A stretch of 21,646 nucleotides of DNA. Origin: a virus. Positions 20,204-21,646 of the stretch are shown here, one piece after another. Each line of letters opens with the position of its first letter. Positions within the stretch are counted from its first letter, which is position 1. Made by a program: the position numbers and the translations under genes. Location: IMG/VR virus record IMGVR_UViG_3300025151_000350, positions 1 to 21,646 of that record; one strand, written 5' to 3'. Below the pieces are notes generated by a model. It made no database searches, had not been told where the DNA came from, and saw nothing but the letters and a program-made list of their open reading frames with translations.

Positions 20204-21088
20204 GTGGCCGAGCAAGAACCTGAATTTCTGGCGGCGTTAGAGCGTCAGCGACTCCGAGAGCAAGCTTTTGACAATGAGTTTGCTATTGAAGTCGCTGCGC
20301 AGAGCAACTACGCGGCGGACATTGATCCGTCTATTTCTCGCTACCACGGGCTACCTAACGCCGCTTCCGGAATCATTAACTACGATGGTTTGAGGGGTTT
20401 TTATTTGCGTCCAAATAAAGAATATCCCGAAGGCACTTTTGCGGACGATTATCCCAAGCATGTTTTTTATAAGTCAAAAGACGATACCACGGATGTTCTA
20501 ACCATAATTCCAGAATTTGGAATGGTGAACACAATTGATAAAGACGCCACCCCCCAAATCCTTGCTCATGAATATCGGCACAGACAATTCCCTCAGTTAA
20601 ACGAAAGACAAATTAGAGTTGCGGATTTTTTGACCGCTTTAGATGAACGTCAAGTAGTTAACACGCTTCGCAGTCAAAGTTCTAAGGAAAAAGGACCATT
20701 AACCGGCTCCGAAGCCCTTGATAATTTTCGTTATGCTTTACGGTTTGAAAGAGACAATCCGGGACAGGGAGTCGGTGCGCAGATATTTGGAGAAGAGTGG
20801 GACCGCGGCGCACGGTCCACGCGCCAAGGACCACACGACAACAAAGATCAGTACATTCGGGCTCGTATAGAGGAATCCCCAGCTATTAAGCTGTTGAATG
20901 AGTACGAAGACTTAATAGAGTACAACGAAAAACTTCCCGAGCAAAACGAAGAGCGTCGAGAAGAGGCGGCGGTACGAGGCTATGCCAACGGCGGAATTGC
21001 GGGCCTTGCCCCGGTTGCGAGAAACATGTTTAATGGGCCTTATATCAAGCGCGGTGTAGGCGCATACGCCCCTTACGTTAGGAGATAA
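20204..21088 (+). CDS. putative zincin-like protein with HEYRH motif
   Basis: 294 residues from a GTG directly after the previous TAA. ILAHEYRHRQF contains H122-E123-x-x-H126, the HExxH zinc-metallopeptidase signature, in a helical context. It may process virion proteins or the cell wall, but the third ligand is not identified. C-terminus has GYANGGIAGLAPVARNMF, the NGG motif shared with the two upstream genes. The dispersed 15-mer variant lies at 20811-20825. Confidence 0.7.
   Translation: MAEQEPEFLAALERQRLREQAFDNEFAIEVAAQSNYAADIDPSISRYHGLPNAASGIINYDGLRGFYLRPNKEYPEGTFADDYPKHVFYKSKDDTTDVLTIIPEFGMVNTIDKDATPQILAHEYRHRQFPQLNERQIRVADFLTALDERQVVNTLRSQSSKEKGPLTGSEALDNFRYALRFERDNPGQGVGAQIFGEEWDRGARSTRQGPHDNKDQYIRARIEESPAIKLLNEYEDLIEYNEKLPEQNEERREEAAVRGYANGGIAGLAPVARNMFNGPYIKRGVGAYAPYVRR
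20811..20825 (+). repeat. dispersed 15-mer variant
   Basis: CACGGTCCACGCGCC, 14 of 15 with the 5149 copy. Confidence 0.45.
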
Positions 21089-21091
21089 ACC

Positions 21092-21646
21092 ATGAAGTTT
21101 ATTCTTGTGTTGCTGTGTGCGGTAACCTTGTCGGCATGTTCTTCGACAACTTCTCAATATTATGAAGCGGTTCAAAAAAGTGCTGAAGCTAACGCACAGG
21201 CGGCGCAGGCAAAGTTTGATGCGTTGTCGGCTATTGCGGCGGCAGGCGATGGACAAGCGGCTAGTGCTGCGGTTATGGCTCTAGCCATGACACAGACACC
21301 TGTTGTACAGCCTATTCCCCAGCAGTCTCAAGCAATTCAGTGGGCAAGCATACTGGCTGCCCCGATCAGCAACTTGGGTATGGTGTGGATGCAGGCAGAC
21401 TCAACCAAGACCATGGCCCGCTATTCAGCAGAGGTTGATATGGCCCGTATCACCGCGGATGCGACCACTCAGCAAGCGCTTTACGGTTCGTTTGTCAGTA
21501 TGGGCGAGACTACTGCCACGGTAGCCAGCAACATCGACTACACACCCTTCGTAGATGGAATGGTGACTCTTGGCACTACGGGCATGGATAATCTAACAAC
21601 CCTCGGCACCAACGGTATGGATAACCTGACGGCGCTTGGCACTCAT
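21092..21646 (+). CDS. lipoprotein, C-terminus outside window
   Basis: 185 residues visible with no stop. MKFILVLLCAVTLSAC is a lipoprotein signal with lipobox LSAC and C16 as lipidation site. TAGGAGATAAACC before the ATG is a strong RBS. The mature part is Ala/Gln/Ser-rich and helical. The visible end has short repeats (TTGMDNLTTLGTNGMDNLTALGT). Phage lipoproteins include superinfection-exclusion and spanin outer-membrane proteins; the length and late position leave the role open. Confidence 0.8.
   Translation, partial: MKFILVLLCAVTLSACSSTTSQYYEAVQKSAEANAQAAQAKFDALSAIAAAGDGQAASAAVMALAMTQTPVVQPIPQQSQAIQWASILAAPISNLGMVWMQADSTKTMARYSAEVDMARITADATTQQALYGSFVSMGETTATVASNIDYTPFVDGMVTLGTTGMDNLTTLGTNGMDNLTALGTH

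Overview
Kind of element: this is a piece of a tailed double-stranded DNA bacteriophage (Caudoviricetes). The evidence is a phage-type family A DNA polymerase, a DUF3310 protein, small and large terminase subunits, DUF932 and Gp88-like proteins, very dense packing with ATGA/GTGA/TAATG overlaps, and many genes under 90 codons. There are no ribosomal RNA, tRNA or bacterial housekeeping genes. The host is unknown. A possible alphaproteobacterial host is suggested only weakly, by parS-like palindromes and by general likeness to marine phages. No integrase, ParA/ParB or repressor is recognisable here. Layout, left part (1-6.3 kb): replication and DNA metabolism. It holds the end of a UvrD-like helicase, a zinc-ribbon protein, PolA with 3'-5' exonuclease, a ribbon-helix-helix protein, DUF3310, a Cas4-like Fe-S nuclease and an HNH nuclease. 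Three genes here lie on the minus strand. A probable small RNA with its own promoter and terminator sits at 3.6 kb. Middle (6.3-8 kb): small membrane and zinc-finger ORFs, a 22-bp perfect palindrome, a parS-like site, then a 360-bp AT-rich non-coding region with inverted repeats and iterons that looks like an origin or control region. 8.0-9.2 kb: small terminase, a small gene and a PD-(D/E)XK nuclease. 9.2-15.0 kb: an array of seven short transcription units. Most share one leader design: a GTATGCGATA promoter-like box, a GC hairpin with compensatory arm changes, then ACTTTGGGAGA as ribosome-binding site. Five of the seven units end in a strong intrinsic terminator and one in a weak one. 15.0-15.7 kb: a GC-rich non-coding region with a dif-like 28-bp site, a second identical parS-like site and a likely late promoter. 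15.7 kb to the end: large terminase, three low-complexity putative virion proteins and a lipoprotein that runs off the window. How it works together: the strongest new idea is that the small RNA at about 3595-3702 shows a UCUCCC apical loop inside a stretch exactly complementary (10-14 nt) to the shared ribosome-binding element of eight leaders. It could therefore coordinately repress the whole cassette array. The cassette array separates terS from terL and is bracketed by matching sequence landmarks, which suggests an accessory (moron-like) region. The parS-like and dif-like sites raise the possibility that the phage borrows host chromosome segregation or XerCD machinery. All functions are inferred by reading the sequence; no database search was run.
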